Shown here in pieces: positions 17,801-26,728 of a DNA stretch of 64,000 nucleotides. Made by a program: the position numbers and the translations under genes. This DNA is from Paenibacillus sp. Soil766. Lineage in GTDB: Bacteria > Bacillota > Bacilli > Paenibacillales > NBRC-103111. A model generated the notes under the pieces. The model saw nothing but the letters and a program-made list of their open reading frames with translations, did not search any database and was not told where the DNA came from. Every line of letters begins with the position of its first letter. The stretch's first letter is position 1. The DNA lies in contig NZ_LMSJ01000022.1 of assembly GCF_001428105.1 (NCBI RefSeq), forward strand, positions 4,250 through 68,249, written 5' to 3'.

Positions 17801-19788
17801 GTGCCGTCGGAAGCCTCCACAACGAAAGCATACGTTCCAGCTTTCGCCGGTTTCCATTCAAATATGCCGGTGTTTGTATGGAACACGGTGCCCTCAGGCG
17901 CGTTGTCAATCTGATAGGTCACAACATCGGATGGGCCTGCGTCCGCTGCCGAGAATTCATAATGGAGCGTCGCCCCGGACCCTACATAGGCAAATAGCTT
18001 CAAAGGGGCTGCTCCGGCCGTAAATAACGGCGGCGTAAGTTCGTTCGCTGCGTTGACATTGATATGGTCGATATCGACCGCCGTGCCGTTGCCTATAACT
18101 GTGAAATAAGACAGGTTGTTCAGCCCATTAAAAACCGGGAGATTATAAAATACATATCTCCATTGCCCCTTGGTATCCGGCAATGCAATGGTTTGGCCGA
18201 AGGCTTCCAGCTTCGCCACGCCGTTCGTACGAATCTTGTATCCGATCGCTCTCGTACTGCTTTCGGAACCAACCAATGCCAGTTTGCTCCCGGTTTCCGT
18301 GGCCGTGATGCGGACGAAGGAAACATCGCCCTCTTGCATGGCAGTCGAATTGCCGTCAAAACGGGTAAACCGAGCCTCGATCTCCCGCAAATTCCCGATT
18401 TGAGGTTTAGGAAGATAGGTCGCTCCCTCGGCCTCGGCTTCCTTGGGGATGTACAGCCAGTATTCTCCTCCGGCATCCGGTGATTCCCAGTAGTAAGGCA
18501 GCTTCTTCTTAAACATTTCGGCGAAGTACGGAGCGGCCTGCTCTATGTCCAAACCTTGCTCATACTTATAGTAATAATACAGATCATAAACATTGCCGCC
18601 GATTCTTCCGCGATAGTTGCTGCTCAAAATCTTGTAAATAACCGGGTTTCCATCCGAATCAATACGCGCCTCCGTTGGGATCCAAGGCGTATCGTAGCCG
18701 AGCATATAACGGGCAAAATGGTCGGCCCCTTGCAGGATACGCTTGCCAAGAAAATCATACGTGGAAACGGCATTCTCCGCAGTCGATACCGTACCATTTA
18801 CGGGATCTACCTTAGTTCCCTGGGCCTGCAGCAGACGCGACAAAATGGAGGCATTGATGACGTCGCCGGTGCTGTGAGCCTGATCCCTGCCCATCTCCAC
18901 AATCTGCACCTGAGGGGTATCCACCTTCTCGCCTGTCGCCGCATTCGTATCGACCAACCGGAACAATTGCTTGATGGAACCGTTCATGTATTGATCCACA
19001 GCCGTCTTATTCACCGTGAACCACTCGACAGCCTCCTGATAGCGCCCCAAGTTGCCGGAGAAGATATACCCGGATACGGATCCGATGAGCGGATATAGAT
19101 GCTGGTTCATAAAGCGGTAATTCGTATGATTGAAGGTTTCGGTAACCGGAACGATCAAGTTATTTGTGAAATCAGCCGTATCTTTGTCCGTCCATACCAG
19201 TTCTGGCGTCTGCGTGCTGGAATACCGCAAGATTTCTGCGGCGGTAACCATCCGGTAGAGAGGAATCCCTGTGTGAATGTGCGCATCGGTAAAATACGCA
19301 TACTTCGTCGGGTCCATCTGCTCCCAGTTGCGGATAATACGCATCGCATTGGCCCGATAAACCTCATCCCCCGTTATCACATACGTAAGAGCCTGGGTAT
19401 ACGCTTTCAAGCCATCCGCTATGAATCCTCCGTTAAAGCCCTGGCTGTTGAAAGTGTCGCCCGATTTGCTGGATGTAACCGTTCTCGAAGCGGTACCCGA
19501 CGTCGTCATCTGGTTGAAGTAGGTCATCCAAGGCTCTTTTTGCGCCCGAACCTCTGTTTGCAAATTCTCGAGTATTTCCTTGGTCAGCCCGACGCCGGGA
19601 TGCTTGAAACCGCTTGCATCAATTGTTTCATTAATCGTCGGCAAATAATCGGTCATAAGAGATTGCGAGGTCGTATCCGCCGCAACCGTTCCCGCCGATA
19701 CCGGCAGGAGCATGACGATCATGCTGACGATACCGAGGATGGATAGCAATTTTTGCCAAGCTTTACCGGATCTTCTGTTCCGCACCAT
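14866..19788 (-). CDS. Giant multimodular secreted alginate-lyase-superfamily protein
   Basis: About 1640 residues and exported. The start is ATG 19788, with GGAGG nine bases upstream; the earlier in-frame ATG at 19818 has no ribosome site. After a signal peptide (about 1-38) comes a lyase domain (about 55-440) with FMNQHLYP and the MGRDQAHSTG motif. Then come a carbohydrate-binding-like sandwich, a cadherin/Ig-like domain (about 640-700), a FIVAR-like helical region, a discoidin-type domain (about 790-900), an Ig-like segment, two more discoidin-like domains (about 1010-1130 and 1190-1310), a second FIVAR stretch, Ig-like domains and a short helical tail. There is no SLH or LPXTG anchor, so it is probably released or held through its binding domains. 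It is a paralogue of the enzyme at 12446. Confidence 0.82.
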   Translation of the reverse strand: MVRNRRSGKAWQKLLSILGIVSMIVMLLPVSAGTVAADTTSQSLMTDYLPTINETIDASGFKHPGVGLTKEILENLQTEVRAQKEPWMTYFNQMTTSGTASRTVTSSKSGDTFNSQGFNGGFIADGLKAYTQALTYVITGDEVYRANAMRIIRNWEQMDPTKYAYFTDAHIHTGIPLYRMVTAAEILRYSSTQTPELVWTDKDTADFTNNLIVPVTETFNHTNYRFMNQHLYPLIGSVSGYIFSGNLGRYQEAVEWFTVNKTAVDQYMNGSIKQLFRLVDTNAATGEKVDTPQVQIVEMGRDQAHSTGDVINASILSRLLQAQGTKVDPVNGTVSTAENAVSTYDFLGKRILQGADHFARYMLGYDTPWIPTEARIDSDGNPVIYKILSSNYRGRIGGNVYDLYYYYKYEQGLDIEQAAPYFAEMFKKKLPYYWESPDAGGEYWLYIPKEAEAEGATYLPKPQIGNLREIEARFTRFDGNSTAMQEGDVSFVRITATETGSKLALVGSESSTRAIGYKIRTNGVAKLEAFGQTIALPDTKGQWRYVFYNLPVFNGLNNLSYFTVIGNGTAVDIDHINVNAANELTPPLFTAGAAPLKLFAYVGSGATLHYEFSAADAGPSDVVTYQIDNAPEGTVFHTNTGIFEWKPAKAGTYAFVVEASDGTTISTRDVTVIVTNDRQSAVEAAIAPYNANIRYVWSTLDAYNQAYNSAVNAITGATDEVFYQKLKDLDQAVQGLRETTPLLADGSMNYRDMFVSSTFTAGTWLDESPDTFVAYTTAQNLSHFMDFGPSFRVSAQAFGLQVRAGFPERIGGVAVFGSNDYENWTRLTPEETIVTSDMQTLTVPQELRNEQFRFLKIQMVKPYYQLFAGPPIIELSEFRIFGERHEVINKLSKVSIGSNQAFGGRIVLGDTVKLSFQSTENIQNLNVKIQGQPATVRTDDGRTWTAEAVMGPGSAPGAVKFNIQYQTASGIIAAETLFTTDGSRLILADESDLIRDITSIAAVSDSYGRSPADAIAIANRLFDNNPMTDTDYRLNGSGAGSWVQFDFGQGGYAQLSYVELLARQDGYFSRINGTVIQGSNDNATWKTISSAAVPTKDWQILSINDKQRYRYIRMYNGNAWFGNMSEVRFHGAMDYDTAYFDSKVVAPDGYTKLSYYLYQQKVNQIRAELEQPDVNKMAILNQLLEAKAILVPISFINQKVAITPSMVTASTVSWDGKYTAGQNGWRAFDGDQNTFPDTKTAAGWVTVDLGAENAKTIVGIKYIPRSGQASRMNGAIIQGSKDGFTYTSIYTISGVTEVKWYTQVINNNTPYRYLRYYSSTGNANVGELEFYEKIVDRTLLTFLLDQADQVAADRYTDDSYAALQTAVSNAKLVVSNATATQSDLDAAADSLKTALDSLIYKIAASLDPAEPNGTNDWYTTPITVTLSTYGKAEYSFDDSGMWQSYSGPVTLNQDGNYSVSYRSRNEAGNAGSVQTVAVNLDATAPTITVTGLVYGSYSNAVDLAPALVLGDNLSGVDNSKTTVTLDTYGMQPGTTVPLYTLPLGSHTLIVTANDLAGNTSSKTVTFESKASIESMKDLVARFKNAGWIDNAGIANSLQSKLAANSLAAFVNEVQAQSGKHIYTQASQYLLRDAGYLLNNP

Positions 19789-19828
19789 TATGATAATCCT
19801 CCATTTCAATTTGTTCATCCGTCTTACA

Positions 19829-21253
19829 TTAGGTGAATGTTACATCATGTGCATGCTCCTCAATCCGAATATTGCCAGACTCCGGACTGAGAATGTGTCG
19901 AGCATTGATACGCAAATTCCGAAACTTCACCCCCTTCACGATTCTGGACTCGTCGAATCCCGCAATAACCGACGGATTGTCGCAAGTTCCGTTGAACGCT
20001 ATATTGTCAAAGAAAATATTCTCCACCCGGAAGCCGGGGCATGGATTATATTTCGGATTAAAGAGTACGCGGATGTCGATTAGTTGTCCGAGCTCGAATT
20101 GTTCTATTCGGATATCCCGGTAAGTCACATTCCTGACCGTATTGTTGTCGCCGCAATTAATCGACATACAGCCCCAATAGTACGGCTGCGGCTCATGATG
20201 CTCGAGCACATCAATATTTTCGAACAGGATGTTCTCGACGATGTCCCCTTTCTCATGATTGCCGTGCCCGCCGACATTCATCGGATGAGCCACATCCGCC
20301 CATAAGACGGAATTTCGGACTGTGACATCCCGTGTGTCCCCCTGATAATCCCAGCGGCTTCCATAAATCGCAATGCAATCGTCGGACGTTCGCAAGAACA
20401 CATCGTCAACGTTCACATGGCTGCTTGCCATCATATCGATGCCGTCCGACCACCCTCTAGTGCTGAATGATTTGATGTTGCGGATCGTGATATGCTCGGA
20501 TTTCCCGATGAATACGGTATAGTGAGGTGGATCGACCACAATGATTCCTTCTATCGTAACCTGCTTAGAGAACATGATTTTGACCGCACGGTAATACGTC
20601 GTCTTCTCGAAATCGGACATATAGACAATTCCGCGTCCCCGGATGGTTACATCCTGTACACGATCACATACGAATGCCCCAGCAACGACGGCTCCTCCGG
20701 CGACATATACCGTGACTCCAGAAGGAATACGTAGCTGTGGATGCTCCAGAACATGCATGCCGGATTCGAAGTATATGACGGATACCTCTGTAGAAATCAG
20801 GCTCTGAAGTTGTTCCGTCCTGTGAATGCCCGGCTGAACAACGAAGACACCCGAATCGGCAGGGTTCGGCGCGCCTTCCTCGATCGGATTGGCAAATATG
20901 TGCAAATTATGAAAGCGGTCTCCATTTACCTCAAACGAAAGCTTGCGGGGACCGTCCATTGTGAATGTCACCCGGTTACCGTTAACAACGCCGTCAATCC
21001 CTGCGGATGCAGGGCGGATCGCCACGTCCCGAATCTCTCCGTCATTCTTGACCACCTCGACTTCAACCGTACCGGCGCAATCGAAATAGACCATGGAGGT
21101 GTTACGGACATCGTGCATGTCTACCTTCACGTTGTAACAGAACAACGGCCGCCATTCATCCTGATCTTGTCGAACACGCACGGTATAATTGGAATTACCT
21201 GCCGCCCCCTCGGGAGCCGGGTATATGGTCATTCGCTTTGACGAAACGGTCAT
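19829..21253 (-). CDS. GH28-like polygalacturonase-family enzyme, second copy
   Basis: A 474-residue parallel beta-helix enzyme, paralogue of the one at 8644. ATG 21253 is chosen because GGTGG lies seven bases upstream; the open frame extends 25 codons further without a ribosome site. The family sites are conserved: WSDGIDMM, TSDDCIAIY and VGGHGNH. An N-terminal beta-domain of about 150 residues precedes the helix. There is no signal peptide, so it is probably cytoplasmic. The gene follows the binding-protein gene at 21341, with a strong hairpin between them. Confidence 0.85.
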   Translation of the reverse strand: MTVSSKRMTIYPAPEGAAGNSNYTVRVRQDQDEWRPLFCYNVKVDMHDVRNTSMVYFDCAGTVEVEVVKNDGEIRDVAIRPASAGIDGVVNGNRVTFTMDGPRKLSFEVNGDRFHNLHIFANPIEEGAPNPADSGVFVVQPGIHRTEQLQSLISTEVSVIYFESGMHVLEHPQLRIPSGVTVYVAGGAVVAGAFVCDRVQDVTIRGRGIVYMSDFEKTTYYRAVKIMFSKQVTIEGIIVVDPPHYTVFIGKSEHITIRNIKSFSTRGWSDGIDMMASSHVNVDDVFLRTSDDCIAIYGSRWDYQGDTRDVTVRNSVLWADVAHPMNVGGHGNHEKGDIVENILFENIDVLEHHEPQPYYWGCMSINCGDNNTVRNVTYRDIRIEQFELGQLIDIRVLFNPKYNPCPGFRVENIFFDNIAFNGTCDNPSVIAGFDESRIVKGVKFRNLRINARHILSPESGNIRIEEHAHDVTFT

Positions 21254-21284
21254 CGATATCCCACCTTGCTTGGAGTAGTATCGG

Positions 21285-21319
21285 TTTGACCGGAACACGT
21301 GAGACGTGTTCCGGTCAAA
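21285..21319 (-). promoter_or_regulatory. Perfect 16-bp hairpin between binding-protein and GH28 genes
   Basis: Positions 21285-21300 and 21304-21319 are exact inverted repeats around a three-base loop. No T-tract follows on the minus strand. In sugar-transport operons such stems usually protect the upstream binding-protein mRNA and lower expression of downstream genes. Confidence 0.75.
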
Positions 21320-21340
21320 TAAGTTCATGCATGATCCAGA

Positions 21341-22939
21341 TTACTTCACAGCCTTACGCTCTGTATATACCTTGTTGGCTTCGTCTGTCAATTCCTGTCC
21401 GCCGGACTTCAACCATTCCGCCTTGAAAGTGTCGAATGCTTTGTCTGAATCCGCTTCTCCTATGATTGCCTTTATCAAGTACTTATCCTGCAGTGTCTGA
21501 AGATTTGCCCAGTACTTCGCCTTGGCCGGCAATATGGCAGGTCCAAGAACGTCTCTCAACGGCTCATAACCGACATCCAGCTTCGCCTTCAGCTCCCGCA
21601 GTTCATTACTCGTATTATATTTCTCCTTCGCAGTATCTACGGAAGTAAGCGGGTTGTAGAAGCTGCCGGCTCCGACTTTAGCAGTTGCGGCTTCAGGTTC
21701 CGTCTTGGCGACGACATAGTCGCCGTTCGGCTGATCATAGTTTTTACCCTTTTCGCCGTATACAGTCAACAACCAGTACTCGTCGTTTGTTGCAAGGAAG
21801 TCTAGGATTTGCTCAATCTTAACCCGTTTCGCTTCATCTTTCTCAAGATGTACACCTAAGAGCACGGGGGCTTGACGCGCGCCGTAAGACCAGCTATATG
21901 CTTTGCCGGCCGGGCCTACAACCGGCTTTCCTGCGATGACGTTCTGACCCTTTTCCAATGCGGACTTCGTAATAAATCCGGACGTCTTGATAAAGTTACC
22001 CCATCCCATGTTTTCGACCATACCGATCTTTTGATTGGCAAATTTTTCATCGAGCTGTTTGTTGTCGGTCGTCAGAAACTCAGGATCGATAAGCCCGGAC
22101 TTATACCACTTGTTCAGAAGATTGAGCGCTGTGCGAGTTTCTTCGGTGATGCCACCATACACAACCTTGCCGTCTGCACCCAGCTTGAACGCGTACGGAT
22201 TTACGCCATGAGCAGCAAATACGGAAGTGAACATCTGGATGGGGAGCTTCCCTCTGGCCGACATACCGTATGTATCCTTCTTGCCGTTGCCGTCTGGATC
22301 GTTATTGACGAATTTCGTGAGGACATCCTCCAGCTCCGCAAGCGTCTTCGGCGGCTCGTTGTAGCCGACCTTCTTCAGCCAAGCTTCATTGTAACCGGGG
22401 ATGAAGCTGGAACTGCCGCTCGGCCACACTTTCGGAATCCCCCAGTCCTTCCCTTTGTAGAAGCCGACTTCCCAAGCGCCGGCATCCGTGGTCTCCAGTG
22501 CTTTCATATAGTTCGGCATGTTCTTTTTAAGCTCATTCCGAGAGAAATTGGCGATAACACCTTGGTCAGCCCAAGCGGCCATATCGTTTTCATTCGCATC
22601 GATCGGGAAGATATCCGGTACTTGTCCGGAGGCAAGCAGAACATTGAATTTTTCCTTCCAGCCTTGGCGTTCGAATTTAACCGTTTTGATCTTGACATTG
22701 AACTTCTCTTCAATCTTCTTCTGCACCAGGTTTTCTTCGGATTCCGGGGCATTGAAATTGTTTGACCAAACAATTTCAATCGGTTTTCCATTGATCGCAG
22801 GTGCTGATGCTGAAGTGCCTGCGGACGTTTGCGGGGTAGCTCCCCCATCACTTTGCTTGCTGCACCCGGTGGTGACGGCAAGCGACATCGACAATACGAC
22901 GCCCGTCAAGCCCAGCCAAGTCTTCTTTCTGTTACTCAT
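21341..22939 (-). CDS. Extracellular sugar-binding lipoprotein (ABC transporter, LplA-like), copy 1
   Basis: A 532-residue solute-binding lipoprotein of a CUT1 transporter. Start ATG 22939 has GGGAGGA seven bases upstream. A basic start, hydrophobic segment and lipobox TTGC near residue 25 give a lipid anchor on the outer face of the membrane. The rest is a large family 1 binding-protein fold typical of oligosaccharide or oligouronide uptake systems. It follows the two permease genes at 23013 and 23905, which would form its channel. A close paralogue (about 70% identical by eye) lies at 25108 on the other side of the permeases, so one channel may serve two binding proteins. Confidence 0.9.
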   Translation of the reverse strand: MSNRKKTWLGLTGVVLSMSLAVTTGCSKQSDGGATPQTSAGTSASAPAINGKPIEIVWSNNFNAPESEENLVQKKIEEKFNVKIKTVKFERQGWKEKFNVLLASGQVPDIFPIDANENDMAAWADQGVIANFSRNELKKNMPNYMKALETTDAGAWEVGFYKGKDWGIPKVWPSGSSSFIPGYNEAWLKKVGYNEPPKTLAELEDVLTKFVNNDPDGNGKKDTYGMSARGKLPIQMFTSVFAAHGVNPYAFKLGADGKVVYGGITEETRTALNLLNKWYKSGLIDPEFLTTDNKQLDEKFANQKIGMVENMGWGNFIKTSGFITKSALEKGQNVIAGKPVVGPAGKAYSWSYGARQAPVLLGVHLEKDEAKRVKIEQILDFLATNDEYWLLTVYGEKGKNYDQPNGDYVVAKTEPEAATAKVGAGSFYNPLTSVDTAKEKYNTSNELRELKAKLDVGYEPLRDVLGPAILPAKAKYWANLQTLQDKYLIKAIIGEADSDKAFDTFKAEWLKSGGQELTDEANKVYTERKAVK

Positions 22940-23012
22940 TCTTTTGTCCTCCCTTTTCATCTTTGATGTATTATTTAAACAATACGCTTCTGAAGCGCAC
23001 CGGTTAAACCAA

Positions 23013-23876
23013 TTATCCCTTAATCGAACCGACCAAGGTGCCTTTCACGAAATATTTCTGAAGGAACGGATACACGATCAGGATGGGAAGTGCGGTAAAC
23101 ATAATGACGGCAGCCTTGACGGTCTCCGGCGCCATAGTTTCATCCTTGGGAGGCAGGAGCGGATCGGACTCGGCAGCGATGACAAGCCGCCTCAAGAATG
23201 TCTGAAGCACGTACAACTTTTGATCCTGCAGATAGATCATGGCATCGAACCAAGCGTTCCAATGTCCGACAGCGGACCAAAGCGCCAAGGTTGCGAGCAC
23301 CGGCTTCGACAGCGGAAGGATAATGGTAAACAAGATCCGCAGATCGCCAGCACCATCCATTTTCGCCGAATCCTCAAGCTCTTCCGGCAGGGTCATGAAG
23401 AAATTGCGGAGAATCAGAAGTGAAAACGTACTGATCAAGCCGGGGATGATCAAGACCCAGCGGGAATCGATGAGTCCGAGCGATTTGATCAAGAGATACG
23501 ATGGAATAAGACCTCCGCTAAAAAACATCGTGACGACGATAAACATCATGTAAAAGCTGCGATGCGGTAGATGCTTCTTCGAAAGTGGATAAGCCGCCAT
23601 CGACAAGGCAAGGAGCGTCAGAAAGGTCCCGACTATGGTACGAAACACGGTGTTTCCTAAAGCGCGCCAAACATTACTATCTTCCACAACCCGCTGCCAG
23701 GCGAACCAAGATATCTCGTGCGGGTACCAGTGCAAGCCAGGCCGGACTGACTCCGCCGTCGTGCTCAGCGATATCGAGAGCACATGCGCAAACGGATAAA
23801 GCATGCCGGCACTCACAAGTAAGATAAATCCGATCAGGAAAACCTGAAACACTTTCTCTCCGGAACTGAGTCTCAC
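23013..23876 (-). CDS. Carbohydrate ABC transporter permease (MalG/LplC type)
   Basis: A 287-residue inner-membrane permease with about six hydrophobic helices. The cytoplasmic coupling loop is visible near 180-205 (EELEDSAKMDGAG followed by ILPLSKP), the EAA-like motif that docks an ATPase. The start is GTG 23876 behind AAAGGA; an ATG ten bases further upstream is in another frame. It pairs with the permease at 23905 and the binding proteins at 21341 and 25108. No ATPase gene lies in the operon, so a shared MsmK-type ATPase elsewhere is expected. Confidence 0.9.
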   Translation of the reverse strand: MRLSSGEKVFQVFLIGFILLVSAGMLYPFAHVLSISLSTTAESVRPGLHWYPHEISWFAWQRVVEDSNVWRALGNTVFRTIVGTFLTLLALSMAAYPLSKKHLPHRSFYMMFIVVTMFFSGGLIPSYLLIKSLGLIDSRWVLIIPGLISTFSLLILRNFFMTLPEELEDSAKMDGAGDLRILFTIILPLSKPVLATLALWSAVGHWNAWFDAMIYLQDQKLYVLQTFLRRLVIAAESDPLLPPKDETMAPETVKAAVIMFTALPILIVYPFLQKYFVKGTLVGSIKG

Positions 23877-23904
23877 GCTTATTCATTCCTTTCGGGTCAT
23901 GGGG

Positions 23905-24879
23905 TTATGTAATTCCTTCCTGACCCAATTTTTTCACAATATAGTTGGCAGACAATACCAGAATCAATGCGACTACATTTTTAAATATGCCGACAGCCGT
24001 CGTCAAGCTGTACTGTGCGTTCTGCAAGCCTACGCGATATACGAAAGTGTCCAGCACATCGGCAACATCGTATACGGCAGGCGTATATAACGTGAAGATC
24101 TGGTCGAAGCCGGCATCCAGAATGTGGCCTACCCTAAGGATCAACAAGATGGTGATCACCGGAAGAATGGACGGAATCGTAATGTGCAGCGTTTGCTTCC
24201 ATCGGTTTGCGCCGTCGATGACGGCGGCTTCGTATAATTGCTGATCAATGCCGGCCAAAGCCGCCAAATAGATAATCATGCCCCATCCGACTTCTTTCCA
24301 TAAAGCGGATACGACCAGTGTAAACCGGAACCAGCTTTCATTCCCCAGAAAATAGATCGGCTTAAAACCGAGCCCCTTGACGAAATAGTTTACAACCCCG
24401 CTTTCCGGAGACAAAAGGGTAATCATAATGCCCCCGAGAACGATCCACGATAAAAAGTGCGGCAAGTACGAGATCGTTTGGGCGACTTTCTTAAACATCG
24501 TCAGCCGGACTTCATTAAACAGCAGCGCCAGTATGATGGGAGCCGGGAAACCGAATACGATTTGATAGAAGCTGATCACAAGTGTATTCTTCATGATTTT
24601 CCAAAAGTCGGGGGACATGGTAAACAAATAATGAAAGTGCTTGAACCCCACCCAAGGACTGTCCCATATGCCTTTCATAATGTAAAAATCTTTAAAAGCC
24701 AGTTGAATGCCGTACATCGGGCCGTATTGAAAAACGGCATACCAGATTAGCACAGGAGCCAATAACAGAAACAAAGCTTTGTTCTTTTTATATTGTCTCC
24801 AGTTGTAGGCCAACTTGGATTCCTTTTTTTTGCCGGCCTCTTTGACAGCGCTTACTGCAGTGGCGTTTGCCGGATTCAT
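23905..24879 (-). CDS. Carbohydrate ABC transporter permease (MalF/LplB type)
   Basis: A 324-residue permease with six predicted helices. ATG 24879 is preferred because AGGAG lies nine bases upstream, whereas the ATG at 24888 overlaps that site. The coupling loop reads YEAAVIDGANRWKQT, then ITIPSILP, near 225-250, typical of LplB/YteP relatives. Its promoter region carries a cre-like site at 24945, and its own transcript seems separate from the binding-protein gene at 25108, which ends in a terminator at 25024. Confidence 0.9.
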   Translation of the reverse strand: MNPANATAVSAVKEAGKKKESKLAYNWRQYKKNKALFLLLAPVLIWYAVFQYGPMYGIQLAFKDFYIMKGIWDSPWVGFKHFHYLFTMSPDFWKIMKNTLVISFYQIVFGFPAPIILALLFNEVRLTMFKKVAQTISYLPHFLSWIVLGGIMITLLSPESGVVNYFVKGLGFKPIYFLGNESWFRFTLVVSALWKEVGWGMIIYLAALAGIDQQLYEAAVIDGANRWKQTLHITIPSILPVITILLILRVGHILDAGFDQIFTLYTPAVYDVADVLDTFVYRVGLQNAQYSLTTAVGIFKNVVALILVLSANYIVKKLGQEGIT

Positions 24880-24944
24880 GTTTTGCATCTCCTTTCAAAG
24901 TTTGAGTTGTTGCGTCCCTGACGATATGCCCCAAATGTAAACGA

Positions 24945-24959
24945 TTGAAAGCGCTTTTT
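24945..24959 (+). promoter_or_regulatory. cre-like site (CcpA) upstream of the permease operon
   Basis: TTGAAAGCGCTTTTT matches the cre consensus WTGNAANCGNWNNCW at all but one position. A second one-mismatch match (ATGTAAACGATTGAA) overlaps it at its left. It lies 66 bases before the permease start, a sensible place for glucose repression. Confidence 0.6.
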
Positions 24960-25023
24960 CCATGTCAATTTCATTCGAGTTTTTTTGAATTCTTTCAAAA
25001 TCGGGTGTTAATTTCTTTCGAAA

Positions 25024-25053
25024 TGAAAAAAACAGCCTAAAAATCGGCTGTTT
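25024..25053 (-). terminator. Rho-independent terminator after binding-protein copy 2
   Basis: AAACAGCC pairs with GGCTGTTT (25030-25037 with 25046-25053) and on the minus strand runs into a T-tract of seven. The same eight-base stem recurs at 26729-26751. Confidence 0.88.
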
Positions 25054-25107
25054 GGGAATAATTGGGGCAAAAATGAGCTATTTTGCCCAGCTGAATATCC
25101 TATTCGA

Positions 25108-26685
25108 TTACTTCTTTTGCCGCTGTGCATATACCTTATTGGCTTCGTCCGTCAATTCTTGACCCCCGGATTTCAGCCAATTCACCTTAAAATCATCGAA
25201 CCCTTTATCCGTATCCGCTTTGCCGATGACGGCTTTAATCAAATAATTGTCCATCAGCGTCTGCAAACTCGCCCAATATTTCGCCTTGGCGGTCAATACG
25301 GTCGGGCCAATAACGTCCCTGAGTGGTTCATAACCACTGTCCAGCTTCGCCTTCAGATTCAGCGATTCCCTGGTCGTGTTATATTTCACCATGGAAGTAT
25401 CAACATACACAAGCGGGTTGTAGAAGCTGCCGGCGCCGGCTTTTGTGGCTTCCGGTGTCAGCCTTGCAACGACAAAGTCGCCGTTCATATCGTAGTTGAC
25501 GCCCTTCTCACCGTAATTCGTAAGCAGCCAGCCTTCCGGATTTGTTGCCACGTATTCGAGAATCTGCTCAATCCCGGCCCGTTTCGCTGCATCCTTCTCA
25601 AGCTGCACGCCTAACAGTACAGGGGCTTGACGCGCGCCGTATGAGAAGGCATACGCTTTGCCGGCTGGCCCGATAACCGGCTTTCCTGCAATAACGTGTT
25701 GGCCCTTTTCCAATGCGGATTGCGTAATATATCCGGATTCGACGTCAAAGTTGCGCCAACCCATGTTATCGACCATGCCGATCTTTTGGTTGGCGAATTT
25801 ATCATTGAGCTGACCGTTATCCGCCGTGATGAACTCCGGATCGATAAGTCCGGCTTCGAACCACTTGTTCAGGAGCTTGAGCGCCGAGCGGGTTTCTTCC
25901 GTGATACCGCCATATACGACTTTGCCGTCGCCGCCCAGCTTGAACTGATACGGAGATACGCCGTAAGCCGAGAATACGGAAGTGAACATTTGGAACGGGA
26001 GCTTGCCTCGGGCCGACATGCCGTACGTATCCTTCTTCCCGTTGCCGTCCGGATCGTTGTTGAGGAATTTGGAGAGCACATCCTCCAGCTCCGCGAGCGT
26101 CTTCGGAGGCTCGGTATAGCCGATCTTCTTCAGCCATGCTTCATTGTAACCGGGGATCATACCTGAATTGCCGGTAGGCCATACTTTCGGAATCCCCCAG
26201 TTCTTTCCGTTATAGAAACCGACATTCCATGCGCCGGCGTCAATCGACTCCAGCGCTTTCGTATAATTCGGCATCGTTTTTCGAATTTCGTCCGGTGAAA
26301 TGCTGGCAATGATGCCCTGATCAGCCCATCTGGCCATATCGGTCTCGTCGGCATCGATTGGGAAAATGTCGGGGATTTGACCGGAAGCGAGCAAAATGTT
26401 GAATTTATCCTTCCATCCTTGTCGTTCAAATTTGACGTTTTTGATTTTAACGTTGAATTTTTGCTCCAACAGCTTCTGCACATAGTTGTCGTTAGCTTCA
26501 GGAGCACTGAAGTTATTCGCCCACGTAATCTCGATCGGATTGTCGCCGACCTCGGGCTTCGCAGTTTCTACGGATGCTTTCGGTGTAGTCCCGCTATCGC
26601 TTTCTTTGCTGCAACCGACCGCGACAAGAGACATCGACAAGACGATGCTCATCAGACCAAGCAAAGTCTGCTTTCTTTGATTCAT
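25108..26685 (-). CDS. Extracellular sugar-binding lipoprotein, copy 2
   Basis: A 525-residue binding lipoprotein with lipobox AVGC near residue 25. It is a paralogue of the protein at 21341, with long identical stretches such as ADETD/ANEND-flanked blocks, DPDGNGKKDTYGMSARGK and SYGARQAPVLLG. Start ATG 26685 follows GGGGAGGGG. It is bracketed by two terminators that share the same stem, so it forms its own transcription unit between the regulator at 26766 and the permeases. It probably delivers a related oligosaccharide to the same channel. Confidence 0.9.
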   Translation of the reverse strand: MNQRKQTLLGLMSIVLSMSLVAVGCSKESDSGTTPKASVETAKPEVGDNPIEITWANNFSAPEANDNYVQKLLEQKFNVKIKNVKFERQGWKDKFNILLASGQIPDIFPIDADETDMARWADQGIIASISPDEIRKTMPNYTKALESIDAGAWNVGFYNGKNWGIPKVWPTGNSGMIPGYNEAWLKKIGYTEPPKTLAELEDVLSKFLNNDPDGNGKKDTYGMSARGKLPFQMFTSVFSAYGVSPYQFKLGGDGKVVYGGITEETRSALKLLNKWFEAGLIDPEFITADNGQLNDKFANQKIGMVDNMGWRNFDVESGYITQSALEKGQHVIAGKPVIGPAGKAYAFSYGARQAPVLLGVQLEKDAAKRAGIEQILEYVATNPEGWLLTNYGEKGVNYDMNGDFVVARLTPEATKAGAGSFYNPLVYVDTSMVKYNTTRESLNLKAKLDSGYEPLRDVIGPTVLTAKAKYWASLQTLMDNYLIKAVIGKADTDKGFDDFKVNWLKSGGQELTDEANKVYAQRQKK

Positions 26686-26728
26686 TGTTTTCCCCTCCCC
26701 TTTTAATTTCTTTCTTTAGAAATGGAAT

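Noticed and set aside
15880..19746. Several rightward frames of 139-215 codons opposite the giant lyase
   Set aside because: Shadows created by the GC-rich third positions of the leftward gene; they are not homologous to anything I know.
21872..23423. Long rightward frames of 297 and 301 codons opposite the binding-protein and permease genes
   Set aside because: Both overlap motif-supported leftward genes and lack start signals or recognisable products.
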